NCBI RefSeq assembly: GCF_001424565.1
Contig: NZ_LMOL01000005.1
Span: forward strand, 492,336 to 556,335
DNA from: Arthrobacter sp. Leaf141
GTDB taxonomy: Bacteria; Actinomycetota; Actinomycetes; Actinomycetales; Micrococcaceae
Reading direction: 5' to 3'
Length of the DNA: 64,000 nucleotides
Below are positions 29,177 to 38,584 of the stretch, piece after piece (the stretch's first letter is position 1; each line of letters begins with the position of its first letter). The notes under the pieces are model-generated. The model was not told the origin of the DNA. It did not search any database and saw only the letters and a list, made by a program, of their open reading frames with translations. Both the position numbers and the translations under genes were made by a program.

Positions 29177-31114
29177 ATGCCCGCATCACGCCACCCGGAG
29201 GAACTGAATCCCAGGAAGGACCCGCAGCGGCGGCTGGCGCTGGGCCCTTACGCCCGGGCCGTTGCGCAGGTCCTGCGGGTCAGCTTCCGGGCCTCGCCCG
29301 GGGCAGTGGTCATGAAGGTGCTCGGCTCCGTGATCTCCGCCGTGCTGCCCTTGGTTACCACTTACTACGCGGCGCTGACCACCACCGCCCTGGCGGCCGC
29401 GTATGCCGGCGACGCCGCCGCCGGCCAGCTGGCCATTGTGTACGTGGTCATCACCGCGGCCCTTGGCCTGTTCTGGGGCGCGTTCAACAGCGTTGACCGC
29501 TACATCCAGCAGCTGATGAGCTTTAAAGTGGGCGCCATTGTGGGCGACCAGATGTACGAACGCTTCCTGGCCCTGGAGTTCTGGCGCTACGACGACAAGG
29601 AAACGGTGGACCTGTACGACAGGGCCAAGCGGTTCTCCGATTCCTACGCCCGCGTCCTGGACCGGATTGCCGCCATTTTCACGCAGCTGGTCTCCGTGCT
29701 CCTGGCCATCGGCGCGCTGCTGCTGGTCAGCTGGTGGATCGCCGTGATTGTCCTGGTGGCCATCGTGCCCAGCGTGTACCTGCAGTTCAAGCTCTCCCGC
29801 GAACAGATTGCCCACTGGAACACGCAGGTCGATTCCCGCCGCCAGCGCCGCATGATCGAAACGAACCTGCTGCGCCCCCAGCACATCGCCGAGATGCGCC
29901 TCTACGGGATCGTGACGTACCTGATGGACTTCCGCTCGCGCCTGCGTGACGCGGACGAACGCCGCCGCCTGGACTTCCAGCGACGCTACATACCCAAGCA
30001 GCTGGCAGCTGACGCCCTCCAGTACGGGGCCGAGGTGGTTTCCCTGATCTGGGTGGTGGGGCAGATCATCGCCCGCGCGCAGCCCGTGGGCCAGTTCCTG
30101 TACGTCCAGCAGATCGTCAGCAGGGCGCTGTCCACGGCCAACAACCTGGTGTCATCCCTCAGTTCCATCGACGAGGACCTGGCCAACCTCAAGGACTACG
30201 AGCTGTTTATGGCCCTGCCGGCGCACTCGGAGTACGCCCCGCCGCTGCTGGGAGCCCCGTCCGTGGTGGAGCTCAAGGACATCCGTTTTACGTATACCGG
30301 AAGTGACACCGAAGTGATCCGGGGGATCAGCCTGACCATCCGCGAAGGCCAGCACATCGCGATCGTGGGGGAGAACGGCGCCGGAAAATCGACGCTGATC
30401 CGGATCCTGGCGGGCCTGTACCGGCCCGATTCAGGGCAGGTAATGCTCGACGGCGTTGACCTCGCCGCCGTCGACGTCACCTCCTGGCACCGGCACCTGG
30501 CCGTGCTCAGCCAGGAATTCCTGAAGTACGAGTTCGCCACCGCGGCGGAAAACATCTGGTTCGGCGACGTGGGGGAGCCCCGCGACGACGCCCGGATCAG
30601 GACGTCCGCTGCGGAAGCCGAGGCGCTGGACTTCATCGAAAAGCTGCCCAACGGGCTCAACAACCACGTCAGCAACTGGATGGAGGATCCCCGCGGCCGG
30701 AAGGGGAGCGGGCTCTCCGGCGGGCAATGGCAGCGCCTGGCGATGGCCCGGAACTTCTACCGCCGCGCCGCTTTTATGATCATGGACGAGCCCACCTCGG
30801 CGATCGACGCCCTGGCAGAGCACCGGATCTTCACCCGGCTGTTCGCGGAGCGCGCCAGCACCATCATCGCCATCAGCCACCGCCTGGCCACCATCGAGAA
30901 GGCGGACATTGTGTACATGCTGGAGGACGGGCAGGTGGTGGAGCAGGGCACCCACAAGGAACTTGTGGCCCGCCGCGGCAGGTACTTCCGGATGTTCGAA
31001 TCGCAGCTTGGCGACCAGCCGGACCAGCCAGGCCTGCCCGACCTGCCGGACCTGACCGACCTGCCGGCGGACCCTACCGGCGTGCGCCCGGGCGTGGACG
31101 CCGGCGGGGCGTAG
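29177..31114 (+). CDS. ABC exporter, fused membrane and ATPase domains
   Basis: 645-aa half-transporter. Residues about 30-340 hold six membrane helices (for example GAVVMKVLGSVISAVLPLV); the nucleotide-binding domain follows with Walker A GENGAGKSTLIRILAGL, signature LSGGQWQRLAMAR and Walker B AFMIMDEPTSAID. The GQWQ signature is common in exporters grouped with peptide or lantibiotic transporters, but the substrate is unknown. TAGGCT (29165-29170) is six bases before the ATG, consistent with a leaderless mRNA. The last 41 bp overlap the 3' end of a gene on the other strand. The C-terminal tail has a DLPDL-type Pro/Asp repeat. Confidence 0.88.
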   Translation: MPASRHPEELNPRKDPQRRLALGPYARAVAQVLRVSFRASPGAVVMKVLGSVISAVLPLVTTYYAALTTTALAAAYAGDAAAGQLAIVYVVITAALGLFWGAFNSVDRYIQQLMSFKVGAIVGDQMYERFLALEFWRYDDKETVDLYDRAKRFSDSYARVLDRIAAIFTQLVSVLLAIGALLLVSWWIAVIVLVAIVPSVYLQFKLSREQIAHWNTQVDSRRQRRMIETNLLRPQHIAEMRLYGIVTYLMDFRSRLRDADERRRLDFQRRYIPKQLAADALQYGAEVVSLIWVVGQIIARAQPVGQFLYVQQIVSRALSTANNLVSSLSSIDEDLANLKDYELFMALPAHSEYAPPLLGAPSVVELKDIRFTYTGSDTEVIRGISLTIREGQHIAIVGENGAGKSTLIRILAGLYRPDSGQVMLDGVDLAAVDVTSWHRHLAVLSQEFLKYEFATAAENIWFGDVGEPRDDARIRTSAAEAEALDFIEKLPNGLNNHVSNWMEDPRGRKGSGLSGGQWQRLAMARNFYRRAAFMIMDEPTSAIDALAEHRIFTRLFAERASTIIAISHRLATIEKADIVYMLEDGQVVEQGTHKELVARRGRYFRMFESQLGDQPDQPGLPDLPDLTDLPADPTGVRPGVDAGGA

Positions 31115-31715
31115 CGTCCTGCACCGTGGTGCGGACCCGGGCCAGGCTCGGCTGCGGCGGGACACTGCTGAACCCAAACGTCACAGCCGGCCGGACAGCG
31201 GCCAGGGACCCGGCGTCGGCCCCGTCCCAGGCCACGGCAGCGGAGTCGATGCGGTGCAGGTCGCTCACCCCGTAGTACTCCCAGCGGCCGCTGCCGGCCG
31301 AACCGGACGTCCGCGACCCACGGCTCACCAGGCCCGCCAGCGGGCTGACCGCACGCAGCCAGGACGGGTGCACCGCCAGCCGCCGGGGCAGCGCCCGCAA
31401 CCCGGACCCCAGGAAGGTCCTGCCGCCCACGCCCGCGCGGACAGCCAGCGGACCGGCGTCGACCGTCAGGATCCCGTCAGCCAGGCGGGCTGAAACGTCC
31501 ACCACGGTGACCTCGTCGAAACTGTAGGTGGCGGCGATGAACTCCGCGATGGGTGCGGCGGGAGCCAGGAGCAGCCGGTGGCCGGACGGTTCCTGGACCA
31601 TAACGTCGGCAAACGCACCGAAAGGCGAGTCCTGCCAGATCCCCACCACCGCACGCAGGCCGGAGGTGGTGCCGATTCCGGCAATGTGCCCGTCAAAAAT
31701 CCAGCGGCTTCCCAT
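31074..31715 (-). CDS. Hypothetical protein, 213 aa
   Basis: No family recognised. The sequence is soluble, starting MGSRWIFDGHIAGIGTTSGL, with regular beta-strand-like segments (RLLLAPAAPIAEFIAATYSF, VVDVSARLADGILTVDAG) and a basic, Pro-rich end. TACAGT (31722-31727) lies six bases before the ATG, a typical leaderless start for this genome, which supports it as a real gene. It converges with and overlaps the ABC exporter gene by 41 bp. Confidence 0.65.
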   Translation of the reverse strand: MGSRWIFDGHIAGIGTTSGLRAVVGIWQDSPFGAFADVMVQEPSGHRLLLAPAAPIAEFIAATYSFDEVTVVDVSARLADGILTVDAGPLAVRAGVGGRTFLGSGLRALPRRLAVHPSWLRAVSPLAGLVSRGSRTSGSAGSGRWEYYGVSDLHRIDSAAVAWDGADAGSLAAVRPAVTFGFSSVPPQPSLARVRTTVQDATPRRRPRPGARR

Positions 31716-31810
31716 CCATCCACTGTAGCCACCCCTCCGGGCCGCCCCGGATTCCGCCCCGGCCCCGCGCTGGTCCGTGATCAGGGGGGCGGCTGGGATA
31801 ACCTAGAGCA

Positions 31811-32947
31811 GTGACTTACGAGATCGAGATCGGCCGTGGCAAGCGTGGGCGTCGTGCCTACTCCCTGGATGACATTGCAATCGTCCCCAACCGTCGCACA
31901 CGCGACCCCAAGGACGTCTCTGTCTCCTGGCAGATCGATGCCTACCAGTTCAGCATGCCGGTCATCGCCGCGCCCATGGATTCCGCCATGTCGCCGCAGA
32001 CGGCCATCGCGCTGGGCCGCCTGGGCGGGCTCGGTGTCCTGGACCTCGAAGGCCTTTGGACCCGATACGAGGACCCGCAGCCGGTCCTGGACGAGATCGG
32101 CGCACTGCAGGATGAAACCAACAGCCCTGCAGTGACCTGCAGGATGCAGGATCTTTACCGGGCACCCATCCAGCCGGAATTGATTACTTCCCGCCTCGCC
32201 GAAATGCGTGACGCCGGCGTGACCGTGGCCGGGTCCCTGACCCCGCAGCGCACCCAGGAGCACTACAAAACGGTCCTGGCCGCCGGCGTCGACATCTTTG
32301 TCATCCGCGGCACCACCGTCTCCGCGGAACACGTGTCCAAGGACCACGAGCCGCTGAACCTCAAGCAGTTCATCTACGAACTCGATGTTCCCGTGATTGT
32401 GGGCGGCGCCGCAGGCTACACGCCTGCGCTGCACCTCATGCGGACCGGCGCGGCCGGCGTGCTGGTGGGCTTCGGCGGCGGCGCAACCACCACCACCCGC
32501 CGGGCCCTGGGCATCCACGCGCCCATGGCGTCGGCGATTTCCGACGTCGCAGCCGCCCGCCGCGACTACATGGACGAGTCCGGCGGCCGCTACGTGCACG
32601 TGATTGCCGACGGCGGCATGGGCGCCTCAGGTGACATCGTCAAGGCCATCGCCATGGGCGCCGACGCCGTGATGCTGGGCAGCGCGCTGGCACGCGCCGA
32701 GGAAGCGCCGGGCAAGGGCTGGCACTGGGGCCAGGAGGCTCACCACCTGGAACTGCCCCGCGGCGACCGGGCCAACGTGGGCACCGTGGGCCCCCTGGAG
32801 GAAGTCCTCTTCGGCCCGGGCCACCACACCAACGGAACGTCCAACCTCATCGGCGCGCTGCGCCGTTCGATGGCTACCACCGGCTACTCGGACCTGAAGG
32901 AATTCCAGCGCGTCGACGTCGTCGTCTCCCCGTACGCGGGTAACTGA
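31811..32947 (+). CDS. GuaB3-family IMP dehydrogenase-related protein
   Basis: 378-aa IMPDH/GMP reductase-fold barrel without CBS domains. It starts EIEIGRGKRGRRAYSLDDIAIVP and ends with VVVSPYAGN, both typical of GuaB3. The loop matching the catalytic GSICTT of GuaB reads GGGATTTTR (residues 222-230), so the position of the catalytic Cys is Thr227. A cyanobacterial GuaB3 has been reported as a GMP reductase; whether this member is catalytic is unclear. TAACCT (31799-31804) lies six bases before the GTG start. Close to guaB and guaA, in line with a role in guanine nucleotide balance. Confidence 0.85.
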   Translation: MTYEIEIGRGKRGRRAYSLDDIAIVPNRRTRDPKDVSVSWQIDAYQFSMPVIAAPMDSAMSPQTAIALGRLGGLGVLDLEGLWTRYEDPQPVLDEIGALQDETNSPAVTCRMQDLYRAPIQPELITSRLAEMRDAGVTVAGSLTPQRTQEHYKTVLAAGVDIFVIRGTTVSAEHVSKDHEPLNLKQFIYELDVPVIVGGAAGYTPALHLMRTGAAGVLVGFGGGATTTTRRALGIHAPMASAISDVAAARRDYMDESGGRYVHVIADGGMGASGDIVKAIAMGADAVMLGSALARAEEAPGKGWHWGQEAHHLELPRGDRANVGTVGPLEEVLFGPGHHTNGTSNLIGALRRSMATTGYSDLKEFQRVDVVVSPYAGN

Positions 32948-32979
32948 CGCGCCAGGCCGGTTCGGGGCCGCGCCTGCCC

Positions 32980-33019
32980 TGACCGGCCTGTGCTGACCGG
33001 CCTGTCGTCCACCGGCCTG
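32980..33019 (+). repeat. Short tandem repeat, about 14-bp unit
   Basis: ACCGGCCTG occurs three times, 14-15 bases apart, between guaB3 and glpD. Probably neutral. Confidence 0.5.
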
Positions 33020-33082
33020 CCCAAGTCTGCCGCGAGCAAGTAGTGTGGCTTTAGACGGCACATGAGGCACTGGAGGCGTTCA

Positions 33083-34822
33083 ATGAAGAGTAGTCCGGCA
33101 AACGGCGGGGCGCTCGGCCCCGAAGCCAGGGAAGCATCCATCCAGCGGCTGCGGGCAACCACCGAACCCGGCCGGGAACTCGACATCCTGATCGTGGGCG
33201 GCGGAATCGTGGGCACAGGGGCCGCCCTCGACGCCGTCACCCGCGGCCTGAGCGTGGGAATCGTTGAAGCCAACGACTGGGCCGCCGGCACTTCCTCGCG
33301 GTCATCGAAGCTCATCCACGGCGGTTTGCGCTACCTCGAGATGCTCGACTTCGCCCTGGTAAAGGAAGCGCTCCAGGAACGCGGGCTGCTGCTTTCAACC
33401 CTCGCACCGCACCTGGCCCGGCCCGTGCCTTTCCTGTACCCCCTCACCAAACCTTTCTTCGAACGGCCTTACGTCGGCGCGGGCATCGCCCTCTACGACG
33501 CGATGTCCATTTCCAGCGGCCACAACCGCGGCGTGCCGTTCCACAAACACCTCAGCCGGCGCGGCACCCTGCGCGCAGCCCCCAGCCTGAAGGACGACGC
33601 CTTTGTCGGTTCCATCAGGTACTACGACGGGCAGGTGGACGACGCGAAGTACTGCGCCAACCTCATCCGCACGGCCGCCCATTACGGCGCCCACGCCGTC
33701 AACCGGATGGCAGTGGTGGACTTTGTCCGCGAGGGCGAACGGGTGGTGGGCGCCAAGGTGGTCAACCACGAGGACGGCTCGCAGTTCAAGATCCGCGCCA
33801 AGCAGGTCATCAACGCCACCGGCGTGTGGACGGACGAAACCCAGGCCATGGTCACTGACCGTGGCCAGCTCAAGGTCCGGGCCTCCAAGGGCATCCACCT
33901 GGTGGTGCCCCGCGACCGGTTCCAATCCACGGTGGGCCTGATCCTGCGGACGGAGAAGTCCGTGCTGTTCGTCATCCCCTGGGGCCGGCACTGGATCATC
34001 GGCACCACGGACACGGACTGGAACCTCGACAAGGCCCACCCGGCGGCGTCCAGCAAGGACATCGACTACATCCTGGAACACGTCAACAAGGTCCTGAAGC
34101 GGCCGCTGACCCGGGAAGACGTGGAAGGCGTGTACGCCGGGCTCCGGCCCCTCCTCGCCGGCGAGAACGACTCCACCGCCAAGCTTTCCCGCGAACACGT
34201 CGTGGCGCACCCGGTCCCGGGCCTGGTGGTGGTGGCCGGCGGTAAATGGACCACCTACCGGGTGATGGCCAAGGATGCCGTGGACGAAGCCACCCGCACC
34301 ATGGACGAGCGCGTGCCCCCAAGCTGCACAGAGACGATTCCGCTGCTGGGCGCCAGTGGCTTCAAGGCCGCGTGGAACCGCCGCAACCGGACTGCTGAGG
34401 AATCCGGGGTGCACGTGGCCCGGATCGAACACCTGCTCAACCGGTACGGCGCCATGATCCCGGAGGTCCTGGCCATCATCGCCGCGAACCCCGACCTGGC
34501 CGAACCGCTGCCCGGCGCGGACGACTACCTGCAGGCCGAGGCCGTGTACGCCGCCACCCACGAAGGCGCCCGCCACGTCAATGACGTCCTGACCCGGCGC
34601 ACCCGGATCTCCATCGAGGCGTGGGACCGCGGTGTGTCTGCCGTGCCCGTTGTCGCTAAACTGATGGGTGACGTCCTCGGCTGGAGCGACGCTCAGCGCG
34701 AAAATGAAGTCCGGAACTACATTGCCCGCGTGGAAGCGGAACGCCTCAGCCAGCAACAGCCGGACGACGAATCCGCAGATGCCGCCCGGCTGGGCGTGGA
34801 GGACATCGTGCCCTTGCGCTGA
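33083..34822 (+). CDS. glpD: Glycerol-3-phosphate dehydrogenase (FAD)
   Basis: Membrane-associated flavoenzyme oxidising sn-glycerol 3-phosphate to dihydroxyacetone phosphate and passing electrons to quinone. About 579 aa. The FAD site DILIVGGGIVGTGAALDAV is near residue 35, followed by AAGTSSRSSKLIHGGLRYLE, and the C-terminal cap domain is complete. The ATG at 33083 is chosen because GGAGG lies six bases upstream; an in-frame ATG at 33062 has none. The next gene, a PTS EIIA domain, is 42 bp away. Confidence 0.94.
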   Translation: MKSSPANGGALGPEAREASIQRLRATTEPGRELDILIVGGGIVGTGAALDAVTRGLSVGIVEANDWAAGTSSRSSKLIHGGLRYLEMLDFALVKEALQERGLLLSTLAPHLARPVPFLYPLTKPFFERPYVGAGIALYDAMSISSGHNRGVPFHKHLSRRGTLRAAPSLKDDAFVGSIRYYDGQVDDAKYCANLIRTAAHYGAHAVNRMAVVDFVREGERVVGAKVVNHEDGSQFKIRAKQVINATGVWTDETQAMVTDRGQLKVRASKGIHLVVPRDRFQSTVGLILRTEKSVLFVIPWGRHWIIGTTDTDWNLDKAHPAASSKDIDYILEHVNKVLKRPLTREDVEGVYAGLRPLLAGENDSTAKLSREHVVAHPVPGLVVVAGGKWTTYRVMAKDAVDEATRTMDERVPPSCTETIPLLGASGFKAAWNRRNRTAEESGVHVARIEHLLNRYGAMIPEVLAIIAANPDLAEPLPGADDYLQAEAVYAATHEGARHVNDVLTRRTRISIEAWDRGVSAVPVVAKLMGDVLGWSDAQRENEVRNYIARVEAERLSQQQPDDESADAARLGVEDIVPLR

Positions 34823-34864
34823 GGGGCGTCCCTGCCCTGCACCGCTGACCGAAAGGGATACGCC

Positions 34865-35353
34865 TTGGCGGAACCACTTGACCCGTACGATGCCGAACTC
34901 ACCACCCCGGACATGGTGATCCTCGAACTGGCGGCCACAGACAAGACCGACGCCGCCAACCAGTTGGCCGAACGGCTCCACGCGGCCGGCCGCATCACCG
35001 ACCTCGCCGGCTTCCTCACGCACGTCAACGCCCGGGAACACCAACTGGCCACGGGACTCCCGGGCGGCATCGGGCTGCCGCATGCGCGGAGCGAATTTGT
35101 CTCCCGCACCTCCATCGCCGTGGGCATCACCAAGTACGGCCACGCCCTGGACTTCGGGGCTGCCGACGGGCCCGCAACCGTGATCCTGCTCATTGCGACG
35201 CCGGCCAGCTCCTTCTCCGACCACCTGGAAGTCCTGGCAACCCTTGCCAGGTCATTGTCCAAGGAGTCCTTCCGCGATTCCCTGCGCCGTGCCTACGACG
35301 CCGAGGTCATCGCGGAGTTGATCAATTCCAGCCTGGTGTTCTTCGACCACTGA
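34865..35353 (+). CDS. PTS EIIA component, fructose/mannitol type
   Basis: 162-aa single-domain EIIA. The phospho-accepting His is in GIGLPHARSEFV (near residue 72) and the family strand TVILLIATPASSFSDHLEVLATLAR follows. It accepts phosphate from HPr and passes it to a sugar-specific EIIB. The start is TTG after GAAAGGGATACGCC. No EIIB/EIIC lies next to it; as an unlinked EIIA it could serve a distant permease or act as a regulator, possibly of glycerol use given the upstream glpD. Confidence 0.88.
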   Translation: MAEPLDPYDAELTTPDMVILELAATDKTDAANQLAERLHAAGRITDLAGFLTHVNAREHQLATGLPGGIGLPHARSEFVSRTSIAVGITKYGHALDFGAADGPATVILLIATPASSFSDHLEVLATLARSLSKESFRDSLRRAYDAEVIAELINSSLVFFDH

Positions 35354-35433
35354 GCAGGCCCCCGGCGCCGCCTCCGACAGGTGGGATTGCCGGCGTTTAG
35401 TTGTTCTACAGCGCTACGAAGTACGGTTAAGAC

Positions 35434-36258
35434 GTGTGGAAAACAGCCCTTAAGCCCCGGTGGATCGCAGGATTCGTGTTTGCGATCGCCGTTTCCGGGG
35501 TGTTTGTGCTGCTCAGCCAGTGGCAGTTCGGCAGGTCCACCCAGCCTGAGATGCCGGTCAACCCCGCCACCGAGCAGGTGCAGGCCCTCACGGGCATCCT
35601 GGAACCGGGGGATTTCTTCCACGGTAGCGACGCCGACCAGATGGTCTCGGCGACGGGCAGCTACGACCCTGCCAAGCAGGTCCTGGTTCCCAACCGGCTG
35701 CACGACGGCACCTCCGGCTACTGGGTGGTTTCCGCGTTCGCAGTAGCGGGTGCCCCCACCCTGGACGGCGTGGCCGCCACCCCCAAAACCTGGATTCCCG
35801 TGGCGCGCGGCTGGGTGGCCGAGCCCGGTGACGCGGCAGCACCGCCGTCGGGCGCCATTGAACTGACCGGCCGCCTGCTGCCGTCTGAGGCGCCGCTCCC
35901 GGAAACCTCCCCGCAGCCCGGCCAGGCCACCGCCGTATCGGTCGCGGAACTGATCAACTACTGGGACGTCAGCAGCTACCCGGGTTTCATTTCCGCCACT
36001 GCCGAACTGGCCGCCGGCACCGACGTCAGTGCCGCCGCCGTGCCGGGGGACCTGCGTCCGCTGGACATCGGCCCGCAGCCGCCGGCGCAACAGGTCAACT
36101 GGCTGAACCTGTTCTACTCCCTGGAGTGGGTGGTCTTCGCCGGGTTTGCCCTCTTCATTTGGTGGCGGCTGGTCAAGGACGACTACCGGCGGGACCTTGA
36201 AGAGCTTGACGACGAACCGACTTCCCCTGAACCGATCCAGCAAAAGGTAAAGCCATGA
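35434..36258 (+). CDS. SURF1-family cytochrome oxidase assembly protein
   Basis: 274-aa membrane protein with one helix at each end (FVFAIAVSGVFVLLSQWQFG near residues 14-33 and LFYSLEWVVFAGFALFIWW near 228-247) and a large exported domain, the SURF1 topology. The conserved VPVARGWV equivalent (IPVARGWVAEPGD) is present. It helps mature the aa3-type oxidase. TACGGT (35422-35427) is six bases before the GTG start. The DUF3817 gene overlaps its stop by four bases. Confidence 0.88.
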   Translation: MWKTALKPRWIAGFVFAIAVSGVFVLLSQWQFGRSTQPEMPVNPATEQVQALTGILEPGDFFHGSDADQMVSATGSYDPAKQVLVPNRLHDGTSGYWVVSAFAVAGAPTLDGVAATPKTWIPVARGWVAEPGDAAAPPSGAIELTGRLLPSEAPLPETSPQPGQATAVSVAELINYWDVSSYPGFISATAELAAGTDVSAAAVPGDLRPLDIGPQPPAQQVNWLNLFYSLEWVVFAGFALFIWWRLVKDDYRRDLEELDDEPTSPEPIQQKVKP

Positions 36259-36761
36259 TTGATCCGAAACCGGCCACCCCGGCCCAGGCCACCGCAGGCA
36301 AGCCCGCCAACCGGAAACGCCGCTTCGGCGGCACCGAAGCCCAGATCCGGTCCGCGCTGAAGTTCTACAAGGTTCTCGCCTACCTCACCGGCGGCATGCT
36401 GCTGCTGCTGTGCGCCGAGCTGATCGCCCGCTACGGATTCGGTGCGTACCTGTTCGCCGGTGGCACCAACGCCGTCACCGGCCAGCCTTTCGGGTTCGGC
36501 TTCGCCGCGGCCGAGCCCCCGGCGGTGCTGGACGGCGTCAACCTGTCCATCGCGGTGCTGATTGTGCATGGCTGGATGTACGTGGTGTATCTGATGTCCA
36601 ACTTCCGGCTCTGGATGCTTATGCGCTGGCCCTTCCTGAAAATGATCGTCCTTGCCCTTGGCGGGGTGGTTCCGTTCCTGTCCTTCTTTGTGGAGAAAAA
36701 GGTGCACGCCGAGGTGGAAGCCGAATTGGCGGCACACCCGCAGGCACCCCAGCGCTACTGA
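36255..36761 (+). CDS. DUF3817-family membrane protein
   Basis: 168 aa with three predicted membrane helices (VLAYLTGGMLLLLCAELIA; VLIVHGWMYVVYLMSNF; MIVLALGGVVPFLSFF) and the family signature HGWMYVVYLMSNFRLW. Role unknown; it is often found next to SURF1 and guaA in Actinobacteria, as here. The ATG overlaps the SURF1 stop (ATGA). Confidence 0.85.
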   Translation: MIDPKPATPAQATAGKPANRKRRFGGTEAQIRSALKFYKVLAYLTGGMLLLLCAELIARYGFGAYLFAGGTNAVTGQPFGFGFAAAEPPAVLDGVNLSIAVLIVHGWMYVVYLMSNFRLWMLMRWPFLKMIVLALGGVVPFLSFFVEKKVHAEVEAELAAHPQAPQRY

Positions 36762-36866
36762 CCCGCGCTGCCGGGATGACGCTGCCAAGTGGGTGGCAGC
36801 GTCTGCTCCGTCACAGCCGGGCCCCTCAAGGTGCGCCGGCGCAAGGGCGCCAAGTACGCTAGTACG

Positions 36867-38456
36867 GTGACTACTCCCACTGCATCCCAGACTTCCCAGA
36901 AGCCGGTGCTGGTTGTTGACTACGGTGCCCAGTACGCGCAGCTGATTGCCCGCCGCGTCCGGGAAGCGAATGTGTATTCGGAAGTGGTTCCGCATACCTA
37001 CTCCACCGAGCAACTCCTGGCCAAAAACCCGGCGGCCATCATCCTGTCCGGCGGCCCGTCGAGCGTCTACGCCGACGGTGCACCCAGCGTCGGCGCCGAC
37101 CTCTTCGAAGCCGGCGTGCCCGTCTTCGGCATCTGCTACGGCTTCCAGGCCATGGCCAACGCCCTGGGCGGCAAGGTGGACAAGACCGGCCTGCGGGAAT
37201 ACGGCTCCACCGAGACCACCGTCCTGGGCGAGGCCCGCTCGGTCCTCGACGGGATGCCGCAGCACCAGAACACCTGGATGAGCCACGGCGACTCCGTGCA
37301 CGAGGCCCCTCCGGGCTTCGAGGTCCTGGCCACCACGGCGGGCGCCGAAGTGGCAGCCTTCGCCAACGAGGAAAAGTGCCTTTACGGCGTGCAGTGGCAC
37401 CCCGAGGTCAAGCACTCCGCCTACGGACAGCAGGTCCTGGAGAACTTCCTGTTCAAGGGCGCCAAGCTCGAACCCAACTGGACCACCGGCAACATCCTCG
37501 AAGAGCAGGTGGACCGCATCCGCCAGCAGGTAGGCGATGCCCGGGTCATCTGCGGCCTCTCCGGCGGCGTTGACTCCGCCGTGGCCGCCGCCCTGGTGCA
37601 GCGCGCCGTGGGCGACCAGCTGACGTGCGTCTTCGTGGACCACGGACTGCTGCGCGAAGGCGAAGCCGAACAGGTCGAACGCGACTTCGTGGCCGCCACC
37701 GGCGTGAAGCTGTACATCGCCAACGAGCAGGAACGCTTCCTGTCCGCCCTGGCAGGTGTCAGCGATCCCGAAACCAAACGCAAAATCATCGGCCGCGAAT
37801 TCATCCGCGCCTTCGAAGAAGCGGAACTGGCCATCATCGCCGAAGCCGCCGCGCACGGCGAGAAGATCAAGTTCCTCGTCCAGGGCACTTTGTACCCTGA
37901 CGTCGTCGAATCCGGCGGCGGCGAAGGTGCCGCCAACATCAAGAGCCACCACAACGTGGGCGGCCTGCCGGAAGACCTTCAGTTCGAACTCGTCGAGCCC
38001 CTGCGGGCGCTGTTCAAGGACGAGGTCCGAGCTGTCGGCGCCCAGCTGGGCCTGCCGCAGGAGATCGTGGGACGCCAGCCGTTCCCCGGACCCGGCCTCG
38101 GGATCCGGATCGTTGGCGACGTCACCAAGGAACGCCTGGACCTGCTGCGCAAGGCAGACGCGATTGCCCGCGCCGAGCTCACCGCCGCCGGCCTGGACAA
38201 CGAGGTGTGGCAGATGCCCGTGGTGCTGCTCGCTGACGTCCGCAGCGTTGGCGTGATGGGGGACGGCCGCACCTACGGCCACCCGATCGTGCTCCGGCCC
38301 GTTTCCTCCGAGGACGCCATGACGGCCGACTGGTCGCGGTTGCCGTATGACCTGCTGGCCAGGATCTCCAACCGCATCACCAACGAAGTTGATGGTGTGA
38401 ACCGTGTGGTTCTTGATGTGACCAGCAAGCCGCCGGGAACCATCGAGTGGGAATAG
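36867..38456 (+). CDS. guaA: GMP synthase (glutamine-hydrolysing)
   Basis: Converts XMP to GMP with ATP and glutamine. About 529 aa: class I glutaminase (catalytic Cys in [11 protein letters not shown], His/Glu in VQWHPEVKH), ATP-pyrophosphatase domain with [15 protein letters not shown], and the C-terminal dimerisation domain ending KPPGTIEWE. The GTG at 36867 is chosen: TACGCT (36855-36860) is six bases upstream, giving a leaderless mRNA, while the open frame above it carries no signal. A strong hairpin follows the stop. Confidence 0.95.
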   Translation: MTTPTASQTSQKPVLVVDYGAQYAQLIARRVREANVYSEVVPHTYSTEQLLAKNPAAIILSGGPSSVYADGAPSVGADLFEAGVPVFGICYGFQAMANALGGKVDKTGLREYGSTETTVLGEARSVLDGMPQHQNTWMSHGDSVHEAPPGFEVLATTAGAEVAAFANEEKCLYGVQWHPEVKHSAYGQQVLENFLFKGAKLEPNWTTGNILEEQVDRIRQQVGDARVICGLSGGVDSAVAAALVQRAVGDQLTCVFVDHGLLREGEAEQVERDFVAATGVKLYIANEQERFLSALAGVSDPETKRKIIGREFIRAFEEAELAIIAEAAAHGEKIKFLVQGTLYPDVVESGGGEGAANIKSHHNVGGLPEDLQFELVEPLRALFKDEVRAVGAQLGLPQEIVGRQPFPGPGLGIRIVGDVTKERLDLLRKADAIARAELTAAGLDNEVWQMPVVLLADVRSVGVMGDGRTYGHPIVLRPVSSEDAMTADWSRLPYDLLARISNRITNEVDGVNRVVLDVTSKPPGTIEWE

Positions 38457-38463
38457 CAGGCTA

Positions 38464-38495
38464 AACGGCCGGCCTCCGAATGGAGGCCGGCCGTT
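38464..38495 (+). terminator. Terminator after guaA
   Basis: Perfect 14-bp stem (38464-38477 with 38482-38495) around loop GAAT, 7 bp past the stop. Confidence 0.85.
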
Positions 38496-38584
38496 CCTGC
38501 TTTCCCGGCAAAATCATTGCAAAATCGGGCCTGTACGTGTTGCGGTCTCCTAACTCCGGCGTCGAAGCGGCTACTCTCGAACGT

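Noticed and set aside
36183..38282. Long minus-strand open frame (699 codons) opposite DUF3817 and guaA
   Set aside because: Composition (His/Gly/Gln-rich, no domains) is that of a shadow; guaA and DUF3817 on the plus strand are clear.
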